From Streptococcus ruminantium (GTDB lineage Bacteria > Bacillota > Bacilli > Lactobacillales > Streptococcaceae): a stretch of DNA of 64,000 nt. A program made the translations under genes and the position numbers. Location: assembly GCF_003609975.1 (NCBI RefSeq), contig NZ_AP018400.1:159501-223500 (forward strand), given 5' to 3'. Positions 1-8,108 of the stretch are shown here, one piece after another. The first letter of the stretch is position 1, and each line of letters opens with the position of its first letter. The notes beneath the pieces were generated by a model, which saw only the letters and a list, made by a program, of their open reading frames with translations, was not told the DNA's origin and searched no databases.

Positions 1-1
1 C

Positions 2-259
2 GTCTGGGGACTTGATGGAGGTTCTGATGAAGAATTAGCAAGACAAGCTGTTGCAAAGACTTACCACTTCTTTGAAAGTCAACTGGAAATCCCTATGACT
101 TTGCCTGAAGTCGGTATTGAAAATCAAGATTTGGTCAGGGAGATGAGCGAGAAGGCGGTTGAGCATGGTAATCTTGGCCAAAATATTTTTGTGACTTTGG
201 ATGTGTCAGATGTAGAACAGATCATCTCAGCATCCTTTAACCCAATGAAAACATTTTAA
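2..259 (+). CDS. Iron-containing alcohol dehydrogenase, C-terminal part
   Basis: Only the last 85 codons are in the window; the gene starts before base 1. The visible part reads as the helical C-terminal domain of a group III (Fe-dependent) alcohol dehydrogenase of the butanol dehydrogenase/YqhD type, ending in SFNPMKTF. These enzymes reduce aldehydes with NAD(P)H in the cytoplasm. The metal-binding histidines would lie upstream and cannot be seen. It is 12 bp from the aldo/keto reductase that follows, so the two are probably one carbonyl-reducing operon. The family call rests on overall resemblance of a short piece. Confidence 0.6.
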   Translation, partial: VWGLDGGSDEELARQAVAKTYHFFESQLEIPMTLPEVGIENQDLVREMSEKAVEHGNLGQNIFVTLDVSDVEQIISASFNPMKTF

Positions 260-271
260 TGGAGGACATTC

Positions 272-1114
272 ATGGAAAACTATACTTTATCTAACGGTGT
301 AAAAATCCCAAAAATTGGTTTTGGAACTTGGCAAATCTCAGAAGGGGAAGAGGTTTACAATAGTGTCAGTCATGCCCTCAAACTTGGCTATACTCACGTG
401 GATACTGCTCAGATTTACGGTAATGAGGTGGGTGTTGGTCGCGCGATTGCAGATAGCGGCTTGTCTCGTGAGGATATTTTCTTGACGACCAAGGTTTGGA
501 ATGATAAGCATGATTATGAATTAGCAAAAGCTTCAATTGATGAATCTTTGGAAAAATTAGGTGTTGATTATGTAGATTTGCTGTTGATTCACTGGCCAAA
601 TCCGATAGCCTTGCGTGAAAATGATGCATGGAAGTTAGGGAATGCCGGTGCTTGGAAGGCTATGGAAGAGGCCTACAAGGCTGGAAAAGTCCGAGCAATA
701 GGCGTCTCTAATTTTATGATTCGGCATCTGCAAGCTCTCTTTGAAACGGCTGAAATCAAGCCTCATGTTAATCAAGTTCTATTGGCACCTGGTTGTCCTC
801 AAGAAGAATTGGCTCATTTCTGCCGTCAGCATGATATTTTGCTAGAGGCATACAGTCCTCTTGGAACAGGCTCTATCTTTAGCAATTCGGTAGTTCAAGA
901 AATTGCAACAAAATACGAGAAATCCGTTGCTCAAGTCGCTTTGCGGTGGTCTTTAGAAAAAGGTTTCTTACCGTTGCCAAAATCTGTTACTCCTAAAAAT
1001 ATTGAAGCCAATTTGCAAATCTTTGATTTTGAGCTGACTGTAGAAGATATTGCAGAATTGGATAAGGTTGAAGGGGTTAGTCAGCAGAAAGATCCTGACC
1101 AAGTTGGTTTTTAA
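272..1114 (+). CDS. Aldo/keto reductase
   Basis: Cytoplasmic NADPH-dependent carbonyl reductase of the AKR superfamily (2,5-diketo-gluconate/glyoxal reductase-like), 280 residues, full length for the family. The start GFGTWQ is typical. The catalytic tetrad is visible: D44 and Y49 in HVDTAQIYGNE, K74 in TTKVWN, H107 in LLIHWPNP. The cofactor-binding end has the PLPKSVTP motif. The ATG is preceded by GGAGG about 7 nt upstream. It follows the iron alcohol dehydrogenase closely, which suggests a shared role in aldehyde detoxification; the substrate cannot be read from sequence. Confidence 0.9.
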   Translation: MENYTLSNGVKIPKIGFGTWQISEGEEVYNSVSHALKLGYTHVDTAQIYGNEVGVGRAIADSGLSREDIFLTTKVWNDKHDYELAKASIDESLEKLGVDYVDLLLIHWPNPIALRENDAWKLGNAGAWKAMEEAYKAGKVRAIGVSNFMIRHLQALFETAEIKPHVNQVLLAPGCPQEELAHFCRQHDILLEAYSPLGTGSIFSNSVVQEIATKYEKSVAQVALRWSLEKGFLPLPKSVTPKNIEANLQIFDFELTVEDIAELDKVEGVSQQKDPDQVGF

Positions 1115-1250
1115 CGAAGAGGAGACTATAATATAAAAAGAAAAAACAAGCAGACATTCGGATATGCAGAGTTACCCTTGAAAAGGGAGAGTATATAATG
1201 TTACATTCCTCACAACATTGGATGTTTCTATCGTCATTTACCAAATAATA

Positions 1251-1259
1251 TGCTATAAT
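1251..1259 (+). promoter_or_regulatory. Extended -10 promoter of pgk
   Basis: TGCTATAAT is an extended -10 (TG-N-TATAAT) 35 bp before the chosen pgk start. No good -35 lies at 17 bp, which fits an extended -10 promoter. The interval 1115-1250 otherwise shows only a small AAGGG-type hairpin and no gene. Confidence 0.7.
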
Positions 1260-1293
1260 GAGTAGGATAAAAAATTTTAAGGAGTCTTATCTA

Positions 1294-2490
1294 ATGGCAA
1301 AATTGACTGTTAAAGATGTTGATTTGAAAGGTAAAAAAGTTCTTGTTCGTGTGGACTTCAACGTACCTTTGAAAGATGGTGTTATCACCAACGATAACCG
1401 TATTACTGCGGCTCTTCCAACAATCAAGTATATTCTTGAACAAGGTGGACGTGCCATCCTCTTCTCTCACCTTGGTCGTGTGAAAGAAGAAGCCGATAAA
1501 GAAGGCAAATCATTGGCTCCTGTAGCTAAGGCCTTGGCTGAAAAACTTGGTCAAGATGTTGTTTTCCCTGGTAGCACTCGCGGTAGCGACTTGGAAGCAG
1601 CTATCAATGCTTTGGAAGACGGGCAAGTTCTCCTTGTTGAAAATACTCGTTTTGAAGATGTTGATGGTAAGAAAGAATCTAAAAACGACGAAGAACTTGG
1701 TAAATACTGGGCTTCACTCGGTGACGGTATCTTCGTTAATGATGCATTTGGTACTGCACACCGTGCACATGCATCAAACGTTGGTATCTCAGCTAACGTA
1801 GAAAAAGCAGTCGCAGGTTTCCTTTTGGAAAACGAAATTGCTTATATCCAAGAAGCAGTTGAAACACCAGAGCGTCCATTTGTGGCTATCCTTGGCGGTT
1901 CAAAAGTATCTGACAAGATCGGTGTTATCGAAAACTTGCTTGAAAAAGCTGATAAAGTCCTTATCGGTGGTGGTATGACGTATACCTTCTACAAAGCGCA
2001 AGGTATTGAAATCGGTAACTCACTTGTAGAAGAAGATAAATTGGATATTGCAAAAGCTCTTCTTGAAAAAGCAAATGGTAAATTGATCTTGCCGGTTGAC
2101 TCAAAAGAAGCAAATGCATTTGCTGGTTATGACGTAGTACGTGATACAGAAGGCGAAGCTGTTTCAGAAGGTTTCCTTGGTCTTGACATTGGTCCGAAAT
2201 CAATCGCTAAATTTGAAGCTGAACTAGAAGGCGCTAAAACTGTTGTTTGGAATGGACCAATGGGTGTCTTTGAAAACCCTGACTTCCAAGCTGGTACTAT
2301 CGGTGTGATGGATGCTATCGTAAAACAACCAGGCGTTAAATCCATCATCGGTGGTGGTGACTCAGCAGCAGCAGCCATCAACCTTGGCCGTGCAGACAAG
2401 TTCTCATGGATTTCTACTGGTGGTGGTGCAAGTATGGAGTTGCTGGAGGGTAAAGTTTTACCTGGTCTTTCTGCACTTACTGAAAAATAA
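1294..2490 (+). CDS. pgk: Phosphoglycerate kinase
   Basis: Glycolytic enzyme that transfers the phosphate of 1,3-bisphosphoglycerate to ADP. The 398-residue length is the usual bacterial one. Visible motifs are [11 protein letters not shown] near the N-terminus, SHLGR, and the nucleotide-binding C-terminal segments GGGDSAAAA and [14 protein letters not shown]. The ATG at 1294 is chosen over an in-frame ATG at 1258 because the latter overlaps the -10 box, while 1294 has a good AAGGAG at normal distance and gives the conserved MAKLTVKD start. It has its own promoter and terminator and so is monocistronic here. Confidence 0.98.
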   Translation: MAKLTVKDVDLKGKKVLVRVDFNVPLKDGVITNDNRITAALPTIKYILEQGGRAILFSHLGRVKEEADKEGKSLAPVAKALAEKLGQDVVFPGSTRGSDLEAAINALEDGQVLLVENTRFEDVDGKKESKNDEELGKYWASLGDGIFVNDAFGTAHRAHASNVGISANVEKAVAGFLLENEIAYIQEAVETPERPFVAILGGSKVSDKIGVIENLLEKADKVLIGGGMTYTFYKAQGIEIGNSLVEEDKLDIAKALLEKANGKLILPVDSKEANAFAGYDVVRDTEGEAVSEGFLGLDIGPKSIAKFEAELEGAKTVVWNGPMGVFENPDFQAGTIGVMDAIVKQPGVKSIIGGGDSAAAAINLGRADKFSWISTGGGASMELLEGKVLPGLSALTEK

Positions 2491-2502
2491 GCATTTCCAA
2501 CG

Positions 2503-2528
2503 AAAAGCCTTGAAAAATCAAGGTTTTT
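2503..2528 (+). terminator. Rho-independent terminator of pgk
   Basis: Stem CCTTGA/TCAAGG with AAAA loop, extended by A/T pairing, followed by TTTTT. Lies 12 bp after the pgk stop. Confidence 0.8.
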
Positions 2529-2700
2529 CTCGTATTCTCTCTGTTTTCCAAGTATAATGGGCTTAGAATGTCGGAGTGAGGAGAAAAACAAACCACCATG
2601 AGTCTATTCTTTTAGAAAAATTTGCAACAATCAAGCTATAAAGTTCTTTAAAACTTGGGATTGAACATTCTCACTAAAATTGTTTTATGAGGAGAAAAAT

Positions 2701-3567
2701 ATGAACTACATGGGTGAAATATTTAAAGATTTAAGGACGAGCAGAAAAATTTCTCTGAAGGAAGCTACAGGGGGGAAATTTTCTTATTCCATGTTAAGTA
2801 AATTTGAAAATGGAGAATCAGATATAACCATTTCAAAATTACTCATTGCTTTAGAAAATATTGATACAGAATTAGCTGAGTTTGTTTATCTAGTTAGAGG
2901 CTTTCAACCAACAGCCTATGATGCATTAAAAGCTAGTATATGGGATGCAAGAAATAAGCGAGACTTATCTCTATTACAAAAAATGCATCAAAATGAGATG
3001 AATGAGTATGAAATTCATAAAAAAGATAGTCATTTACTAAAAGCCCTCATTATTAAAGGTCACATGTGTTTATTTGATGATAATGTTGAAATAAGTGATC
3101 AAGAATTAAAGTTTTTGTATGATTATTTGTTTTTTATAGATATATGGGGAGAGTTTGAGCTGAAATTATTTTCTGATGTCGCCACTTTGTTACCATTAGA
3201 TTTATATTTTCAATATACCAGAGAAATGCTTCAAAAAGCTGATTTTTTGGGAGATTTAAGAAAAAATAAAAACTATATACATACAATCTTATTGAATGGG
3301 CTATTTAAGTCTATAAATGAAAAAAAATTAAGCAAGGCAGCCTATTTTGATAAACAAATAAAGAATCATTTTTTTGAGGAAAATGATAGTTATTTACGAA
3401 TAGTGTACATGTTTGCAGATGGACAACATGATTGTATCAAAGGAGATAAGGAAAACGGCATCAAGAAAATGGAGACGTCAGTGGAAATTTTAGAACATTT
3501 AAATTGTACAGATAGTGCAGAATATTATCTGAATAGCATGAAGCACTGGCTGAAAACTGTTGAATAA
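2701..3567 (+). CDS. Rgg/GadR/MutR-family transcriptional regulator
   Basis: 288-residue regulator. An N-terminal XRE-type helix-turn-helix (about residues 1-60; LRTSRKISLKEATGG, then SKFENGES) is followed by a long all-helical, TPR-like region that in Rgg proteins binds short peptide pheromones. The motif DYLFFIDIWGEFEL matches the conserved Rgg segment also seen in the broken copy at 10324. Start at 2701 chosen for GAGGAGAAAAAT directly before it; an upstream in-frame ATG at 2680 has no ribosome site. The gene is AT-rich compared with pgk. It stands just before small ORFs and an MFS exporter, so it may control them. No pheromone gene (SHP type) was recognised next to it. Confidence 0.88.
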   Translation: MNYMGEIFKDLRTSRKISLKEATGGKFSYSMLSKFENGESDITISKLLIALENIDTELAEFVYLVRGFQPTAYDALKASIWDARNKRDLSLLQKMHQNEMNEYEIHKKDSHLLKALIIKGHMCLFDDNVEISDQELKFLYDYLFFIDIWGEFELKLFSDVATLLPLDLYFQYTREMLQKADFLGDLRKNKNYIHTILLNGLFKSINEKKLSKAAYFDKQIKNHFFEENDSYLRIVYMFADGQHDCIKGDKENGIKKMETSVEILEHLNCTDSAEYYLNSMKHWLKTVE

Positions 3568-3587
3568 ATTAAAATGTGATAGTTTAA

Positions 3588-3656
3588 ATAAAAAAGAGTT
3601 TATCTAAAAAAAACCTTTGTTATAGAGTTTTTTTGCGGATAACTCTTTTTTTTTTT
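3588..3656 (+). terminator. Terminator after rgg
   Basis: AAAAAGAGTTTATC pairs with GGATAACTCTTTTT and runs into a long T tract. It separates rgg from the small-ORF operon with its own promoter at 3681. Confidence 0.75.
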
Positions 3657-3680
3657 GAGTGATAAAATATGAAAACTTTA

Positions 3681-3708
3681 TTTTGAATACTGTTTAGTAA
3701 GTTATAAT
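3681..3708 (+). promoter_or_regulatory. Promoter of the small-peptide/MFS operon
   Basis: TTTTGA, 16-bp spacer, TATAAT at 3703-3708, 31 bp before the first small ORF. A natural target for the Rgg encoded upstream. Confidence 0.6.
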
Positions 3709-3739
3709 GTGCTTATAAAAAATAGAGGAGGAAAATGAT

Positions 3740-3844
3740 ATGATACAATTTGCACTTGAAGCAAGCAAATGTTCTGAACCAATTCAAGATATTGTCGTGA
3801 CAGATAAATGTCAAGTTCACTTGATAGAAATGAGAGTACGATGA
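3740..3844 (+). CDS. 34-residue peptide, possible RiPP precursor
   Basis: The ORF begins at ATG 3740 after a strong GAGGAGG and encodes 34 residues, starting MIQFALEASKCSEP and ending EMRVR. It has two cysteines (C11 and C24) and few Ser/Thr (S9, S12, T21). The stop overlaps the next start as ATGA, so translation is probably coupled. It is not similar to any peptide I recognise. The position before a lanthipeptide-synthetase-like fragment and an exporter makes a modified-peptide precursor possible, but the classical S-x-x-S-x-n-C core of class III lanthipeptides is absent. It could also be the remnant of a longer gene. Confidence 0.5.
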   Translation: MIQFALEASKCSEPIQDIVVTDKCQVHLIEMRVR

Positions 3845-4008
3845 AAAATACAATTTTAACAAAATACTGCAATTCAGAAGAAGCAGAAAATTCAAATACA
3901 AAAAGTTTTGAAGAAACATTTGAACGATATATTGAAAGTAAAATAAAAGAAATAGTACATAATCCTAAGAAATATCCATTTATAAAAATTATCAACAATG
4001 GAAAATAA
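3841..4008 (+). CDS. 55-residue hypothetical protein
   Basis: Starts MKNTILTKYC at the ATG overlapping the preceding stop (ATGA) and ends PFIKIINNGK. It is charged, mostly helical and AT-rich with one cysteine; there is no signal peptide or membrane segment. Coupled translation with the 34-residue peptide and the 2-bp gap to the next ORF show it belongs to the same transcript. Either a second leader/precursor-like peptide or a small accessory protein of the putative RiPP locus. No function assigned. Confidence 0.5.
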   Translation: MKNTILTKYCNSEEAENSNTKSFEETFERYIESKIKEIVHNPKKYPFIKIINNGK

Positions 4009-4010
4009 AT

Positions 4011-4175
4011 ATGAAGTCATCACAGTTTAAGTACCATGAAATAAGTTGGTATGATCTACCTGAATTTGGATTTAAAATTCATATTTCAGGAACTATAGAA
4101 AACTACACGGACATGTATGAGTTGGTCATTCCTTATTTGATTTCTAAGAATGTCTCGTTTAAATGCTTAGAATAA
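4011..4175 (+). pseudogene. N-terminal stub resembling a class III/IV lanthipeptide synthetase (LanKC)
   Basis: 54 codons. The middle reads YDLPEFGFKIHISGTIENY, followed by a helix, VIPYLISKNVSFK, and then a stop. From memory, LanKC-type synthetases begin with a G-[FW]-K-[IL]-H-[IV]-S segment, a helix of about 20 residues, and an FK motif, before the lyase, kinase and cyclase domains. Here everything after FK is missing, where an intact enzyme would run to about 800-900 residues. The next 21 bp lead straight into the MFS gene. I infer a deletion of the synthetase body. An independent small protein of the same fold cannot be excluded. Confidence 0.5.
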
Positions 4176-4208
4176 GTCAATACAAAGAAATATATTTTGA
4201 GGTGGGCG

Positions 4209-5450
4209 ATGAAATTATTATTTAAAAACAGTGTATATAGAGTAATAACTTTTTCGAGAATGTTGAATTCCTTGGGTTCATATATCTATAATTTAGTTTT
4301 TATTATCTATGCATCCAGTTTACCCCAAGCTACTTTTGCTGTATTTATAGCGAATATGGTTACAGTTATTCCGACAGTTTTTACATTTTGGGTGGGGATA
4401 AAGGCCGATCGCACTCGAAATAAGGTGCGATTGATGATTGCTGTTGGCTTTATCCAAGCTATCTTATTTACCTTAGTTGCTTTTATGATTGAGAATAAAA
4501 CCTTTTTTGTGTTTTCTTTCGTTTGTCTATTAAATGTAGTTAGCGATGTATTAAGTGACTATGCTTCTGGTTTACGTCTCCCTATTTTACAAAAAAATAT
4601 TCAGAAAGAGGACTTGTTTGAAGCTTATTCTTTTTCCCAATTTTCTTCATACCTGTGTAATATAGTGGGACAAACTTTCGGTGTGTGGTTGCTTACGGTA
4701 TCAAATAATAACTTTTCCTTTGTAGCAATAATAAACGCATTGTCGTTTGTACTATCTGCTGTTGTCCTTTTAATGAATAAGAAAAAACTGAGTCATGAAC
4801 CTGTTATTGCTTCAGATCAACAAGATTCTTTATTAAAACAATTCAAAGAAATGTACAGCAATATGAATGATATTTTTAAAAAATCAAACAACACTTCTTT
4901 TATAAAAATATTATTATCAATATTGGTTATAAATGCGTTGGGTGGAGCAGTTAGTAGTATTTACAATTTCTATTTTATGCAACACGGATTATTTAGCTTG
5001 AGTTATGGTCAATCTCTGCTTGTAGTTCAAATCGTATTATTGGTAGGGGCTATTTGGGGTAGCTTAACTCCGCATGATTATTTTGCAAAGAAAAGCTTTT
5101 CTACTCTGTTGGTAATCAACAGCTCTCTTTTTGGGATTCTTGGATTTGTAAATTCCACTTTTTCCAGTCCACTATTTGGAATAGTTGTATTGTTCTTTGC
5201 TGCTTATATAATGGGAAAATCAGTCCCTAAATTAGATGCTCTACTTATGGAGAGTCTACCTTCAAATATTTTAGCACAAAGCAATAATTTTTTAGGAATG
5301 TTGTTCACACTATCACTTCCTGTTGGAACATTCATTTTTTCCTCTTTAGCAACCTATAATATAAATATTACTTGGTTTGTATTTACTATTGTTTCAATGG
5401 TTGCCCTATTTTTCTCTACTAGTAAAGATTTACAGAGTAATGAAAAGTAA
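4209..5450 (+). CDS. MFS transporter, putative peptide/drug exporter
   Basis: 413-residue membrane protein with about 12 hydrophobic segments and the MFS loop GIKADRTRNKVR between TM2 and TM3. It belongs to the MFS group that includes macrolide efflux-like proteins and exporters in Rgg-regulated loci. The ATG at 4209 is chosen because GAGGTGGGCG precedes it; the in-frame upstream start at 4197 (GTG-like context) overlaps that ribosome site. It is the last gene of the AT-rich insert and would export the product of the small ORFs if that system were active. Substrate not deducible. Confidence 0.8.
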   Translation: MKLLFKNSVYRVITFSRMLNSLGSYIYNLVFIIYASSLPQATFAVFIANMVTVIPTVFTFWVGIKADRTRNKVRLMIAVGFIQAILFTLVAFMIENKTFFVFSFVCLLNVVSDVLSDYASGLRLPILQKNIQKEDLFEAYSFSQFSSYLCNIVGQTFGVWLLTVSNNNFSFVAIINALSFVLSAVVLLMNKKKLSHEPVIASDQQDSLLKQFKEMYSNMNDIFKKSNNTSFIKILLSILVINALGGAVSSIYNFYFMQHGLFSLSYGQSLLVVQIVLLVGAIWGSLTPHDYFAKKSFSTLLVINSSLFGILGFVNSTFSSPLFGIVVLFFAAYIMGKSVPKLDALLMESLPSNILAQSNNFLGMLFTLSLPVGTFIFSSLATYNINITWFVFTIVSMVALFFSTSKDLQSNEK

Positions 5451-5692
5451 TCATTTAGTGACATTCCAGAGGAAGTTAAAAATTTAATTTTAAGGGAATC
5501 TTAGACAGATTTGCAGTCAGTGATGGGGATGACAAGAGAGCATCCCTATTTTTGTGTATGATCTGCGGTATAAAGAGGTAAACGTAGGATGTTTTTTGAT
5601 TGTCATTTCTGGTTCATTCATCGAATGATAAAAAGAAGCGTCACTTCCAGCTTTAGAGCATATTTTAAGGAGAATCATGGTAGAATAGAGAT
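5451..5692 (+). other. Intergenic region with gene scrap and terminator
   Basis: A short reading frame SDIPEEVKNLILRES ends at about 5505, without a start or ribosome site, and looks like a coding scrap at the edge of the insert. The hairpin GGGATG/CATCCC followed by TATTTTTG (5526-5553) is a likely terminator for the MFS operon. Just before the next gene, AAGGAG is followed by a 3-codon dead-end ATG at 5676. Confidence 0.5.
5526..5553 (+). terminator. Terminator of the MFS operon
   Basis: GGGATG stem with CATCCC, 9-nt loop, then TATTTTTG. Confidence 0.65.
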
Positions 5693-6208
5693 ATGTTTAA
5701 GAAGTATAGATTTGATCCAAAGAAATTTAGATTAGGCATGCGGACCTTTAAGTCAGGTTTAGCAGTTTTTTTGGTGATTTTATTATTTACCTGTGTGGGG
5801 TGGCAGGGTGTTCAAATTGCAGCGCTGACAACGGTTTTTAGTTTGCGGGAAGATTTTGATCAGAGTGTGCACTTTGGTGCGTCGCGCATTTTAGGAAATA
5901 CCATAGGTGGTCTATATGCCTTGCTATTTTTTATCATCAATGGTCTCTTTCATAATCATTATCTGGTGACACTTATTTTGGTTCCGATCTGTGTTATGTT
6001 GACCATCATGACCAATGTGGCAATGAACAATAAGGCAGGAATCATTGGTGCAGTGTCAGCTATGCTGATCATCTCTCTTTCTATTCCGGCTGGGAACACG
6101 ATTCAGTATGTTTTCATTCGGGTTTTTGAGACATTTATAGGTGTCTTTATTGCTATTTTAGTCAATTATGATATAAACATAATAAAAAAGCGCTTTCAAA
6201 ATAAATGA
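5693..6208 (+). CDS. FUSC/aromatic acid exporter family membrane protein
   Basis: 171 residues with four to five hydrophobic helices. The N-terminal part (LGMRTFKSGLAVFLVILLF) and the motif ALTTVFSLREDFDQSVHFGASRI are typical of the ArAE_1/FUSC-like half-length proteins (YgaE-type) of Gram-positives. It probably sits in the membrane; transport of aromatic acids is only a family-level guess. In S. suis genomes, from memory, this gene directly follows pgk and precedes glnR, so its separation from pgk here marks the insert. Confidence 0.75.
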   Translation: MFKKYRFDPKKFRLGMRTFKSGLAVFLVILLFTCVGWQGVQIAALTTVFSLREDFDQSVHFGASRILGNTIGGLYALLFFIINGLFHNHYLVTLILVPICVMLTIMTNVAMNNKAGIIGAVSAMLIISLSIPAGNTIQYVFIRVFETFIGVFIAILVNYDINIIKKRFQNK

Positions 6209-6225
6209 TGTAATAAAATATAACA
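6209..6225 (+). promoter_or_regulatory. GlnR box upstream of glnRA
   Basis: TGTAATAAAATATAACA matches the GlnR/TnrA consensus TGTNA-N7-TNACA exactly. It lies 8 bp upstream of the glnR -35, as expected for autorepression by GlnR with glutamine synthetase. Confidence 0.85.
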
Positions 6226-6232
6226 TTATCTA

Positions 6233-6261
6233 TTGACCTAAAAAATGTTTTCTCCTATAAT
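6233..6261 (+). promoter_or_regulatory. glnR promoter
   Basis: TTGACC, 17-bp spacer, TATAAT. Near-consensus sigma-A promoter, adjacent to the GlnR box. Confidence 0.85.
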
Positions 6262-6283
6262 GATAGGCAGAAAGGAGTTCGTT

Positions 6284-6655
6284 ATGAGAGAAAAAGAGTT
6301 TCGTCGTTCTTTAGCTATCTTTCCGATTGGCAGCGTAATGAAATTGACTGACTTAACAGCCCGTCAAATTCGTTACTACGAAGATCAAGGCTTGATTAAA
6401 CCGGATCGAAATGAGGGCAACCGTCGCTTGTATTCTCTAAATGATATGGATTTACTCCTAGAAATCAAGGATTTTTTGAATGAGGGATTGAATATTGCCG
6501 CGATTAAAAAGGAATATGCAAACCGTGAGGCAAAGGCCAAGCTTCAAAAACAACAGAAAACCTTGACGGATGAGGATGTACGCCGCATCTTACATGACGA
6601 ATTCAGTCGTCAAGGGCGATTTTCAAGTCCTAGCTCCATTTTTCGTTCATCATAA
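6284..6655 (+). CDS. glnR: MerR-family regulator GlnR
   Basis: 123-residue repressor of nitrogen assimilation genes. The N-terminal winged helix has the MerR signature ([33 protein letters not shown]). The short C-terminal tail is the region that senses feedback-inhibited glutamine synthetase in this family. Start at 6284 follows AAAGGAG; the in-frame ATG at 6245 overlaps the promoter. It is 26 bp from glnA, the classic autoregulated glnRA operon. Confidence 0.95.
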   Translation: MREKEFRRSLAIFPIGSVMKLTDLTARQIRYYEDQGLIKPDRNEGNRRLYSLNDMDLLLEIKDFLNEGLNIAAIKKEYANREAKAKLQKQQKTLTDEDVRRILHDEFSRQGRFSSPSSIFRSS

Positions 6656-6681
6656 TGAGTTTTTTAATAGAGGAGAAAACA

Positions 6682-8028
6682 ATGGCATTTACAGTAGCGG
6701 ACATCCAGCGTGATATAAAAGAGAAAAATGTTACCTTCCTGCGTCTAATGTTTACAGATATTATGGGAGTAATGAAAAACGTAGAAATTCCGGCAACCGA
6801 TGAGCAGGTAGATAAGGTTCTATCAAACAAGGTGATGTTTGATGGTTCATCTATTGAGGGGTTCGTTCGTATCAATGAATCAGATATGTATCTTTACCCT
6901 GACCTGAACACTTGGACTATCTTCCCTTGGGGTGATGAAAATGGTCGTGTAGCAGGGTTGATTTGTGATATTTATACAACAGAAGGGAAGCCGTTTGCAG
7001 GTGACCCTCGTGGGAACTTGAAAAAATCTCTTCGCCACATGGAAGAAGTTGGTTTTTCATCCTTTAACCTTGGACCAGAGCCAGAATTTTTCCTCTTTAA
7101 GATGGACGAGCAAGGCAATCCAACACTTGAAGTGAACGACAAGGGTGGGTACTTTGATCTGGCACCAACAGATCTTGCAGATAATACCCGTCGTGAGATT
7201 GTTAATGTGTTGACAGAGATGGGCTTTGAAGTAGAAGCGAGCCATCATGAGGTAGCTGTTGGGCAGCATGAAATTGACTTTAAGTATGCGGACGTTTTGA
7301 AGGCTTGTGATAATATCCAGATTTTCAAATTGGTTGTAAAAACGATTGCCCGCAAGCATGGTCTGTATGCAACCTTTATGGCGAAGCCTAAGTTTGGTAT
7401 TGCAGGTTCTGGTATGCACTGTAATATGTCTTTGTTTGATAAAGAGGGGAATAATGCCTTCTTTGACCCGGAAGATCCACGTGGTATGCAATTATCAGAG
7501 ACAGCCTATCATTTCCTTGGTGGCTTGATTCAGCACGCTTACAATTATACTGCGATTACAAATCCGACAGTCAACTCCTACAAGCGCTTGGTTCCGGGGT
7601 TTGAAGCTCCTGTCTATATTGCTTGGGCAGGTAAAAACCGATCGCCTTTGGTACGTGTTCCAGCTTCGCGTGGTATGGGAACACGTTTGGAATTGCGTTC
7701 GGTCGATCCGACAGCCAATCCCTACTTGGCGATGGCTGTCCTCTTAGAAGTTGGTTTGCATGGGATTGAACACAAGCTTGAAGCGCCAGCACCGGTAGAG
7801 TCAAATATTTATGCTATGTCCGATGAAGAACGCCATGAAGTCGGAATTACAGATCTTCCGTCAACACTCCACAACGCCTTGAAAGCTCTTCGTGAGGATG
7901 AAGTGGTGCGTGCAGCCTTGGGAGAACATATCTACATAAACTTTGTAGAAGCGAAGAAAATTGAATGGGCGAGTTACGCAACCTACGTCTCACAATGGGA
8001 AATTGATAATTATTTAGATTTGTACTAA
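6682..8028 (+). CDS. glnA: Glutamine synthetase type I
   Basis: 448 residues, the length of the GSI-alpha form. It makes glutamine from glutamate, ammonia and ATP and acts as co-sensor for GlnR. Visible motifs: [13 protein letters not shown] (the latch region), [11 protein letters not shown] (metal site), [11 protein letters not shown] (ATP/glutamate site), and [16 protein letters not shown]. No adenylylation loop of the GSI-beta type is expected. The start at 6682 has GAGGAG; an ATG at 6655 overlaps the glnR stop but lacks a ribosome site. Confidence 0.97.
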   Translation: MAFTVADIQRDIKEKNVTFLRLMFTDIMGVMKNVEIPATDEQVDKVLSNKVMFDGSSIEGFVRINESDMYLYPDLNTWTIFPWGDENGRVAGLICDIYTTEGKPFAGDPRGNLKKSLRHMEEVGFSSFNLGPEPEFFLFKMDEQGNPTLEVNDKGGYFDLAPTDLADNTRREIVNVLTEMGFEVEASHHEVAVGQHEIDFKYADVLKACDNIQIFKLVVKTIARKHGLYATFMAKPKFGIAGSGMHCNMSLFDKEGNNAFFDPEDPRGMQLSETAYHFLGGLIQHAYNYTAITNPTVNSYKRLVPGFEAPVYIAWAGKNRSPLVRVPASRGMGTRLELRSVDPTANPYLAMAVLLEVGLHGIEHKLEAPAPVESNIYAMSDEERHEVGITDLPSTLHNALKALREDEVVRAALGEHIYINFVEAKKIEWASYATYVSQWEIDNYLDLY

Positions 8029-8053
8029 GAAGAGGCCGACAGGCTTCTTTTTT
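8027..8053 (+). terminator. glnA terminator
   Basis: AAGAAG-AGGCC, GACA loop, GGCTTCTTTTTT; overlaps the glnA stop codon. Confidence 0.8.
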
Positions 8054-8063
8054 ATGGAAAATA

Positions 8064-8106
8064 AAAAAGATTGAAGGGTGCACAGAAAGGCTTCTTCAAT
8101 CTTTTT
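8064..8106. terminator. Bidirectional terminator between glnA and rnjA
   Basis: AAAAAAGATTGAAG pairs with CTTCAATCTTTTT. It has T tracts in both directions and serves the convergent glnA and rnjA transcripts. Confidence 0.85.
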
Positions 8107-8108
8107 CG

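Noticed and set aside
2595..2618. Tiny ORF (MSLFF) after AGGAGA upstream of rgg with a TATAAT at 2553
   Set aside because: Five codons with no conserved feature; could be a gene scrap left by the insertion but cannot be supported as a gene.
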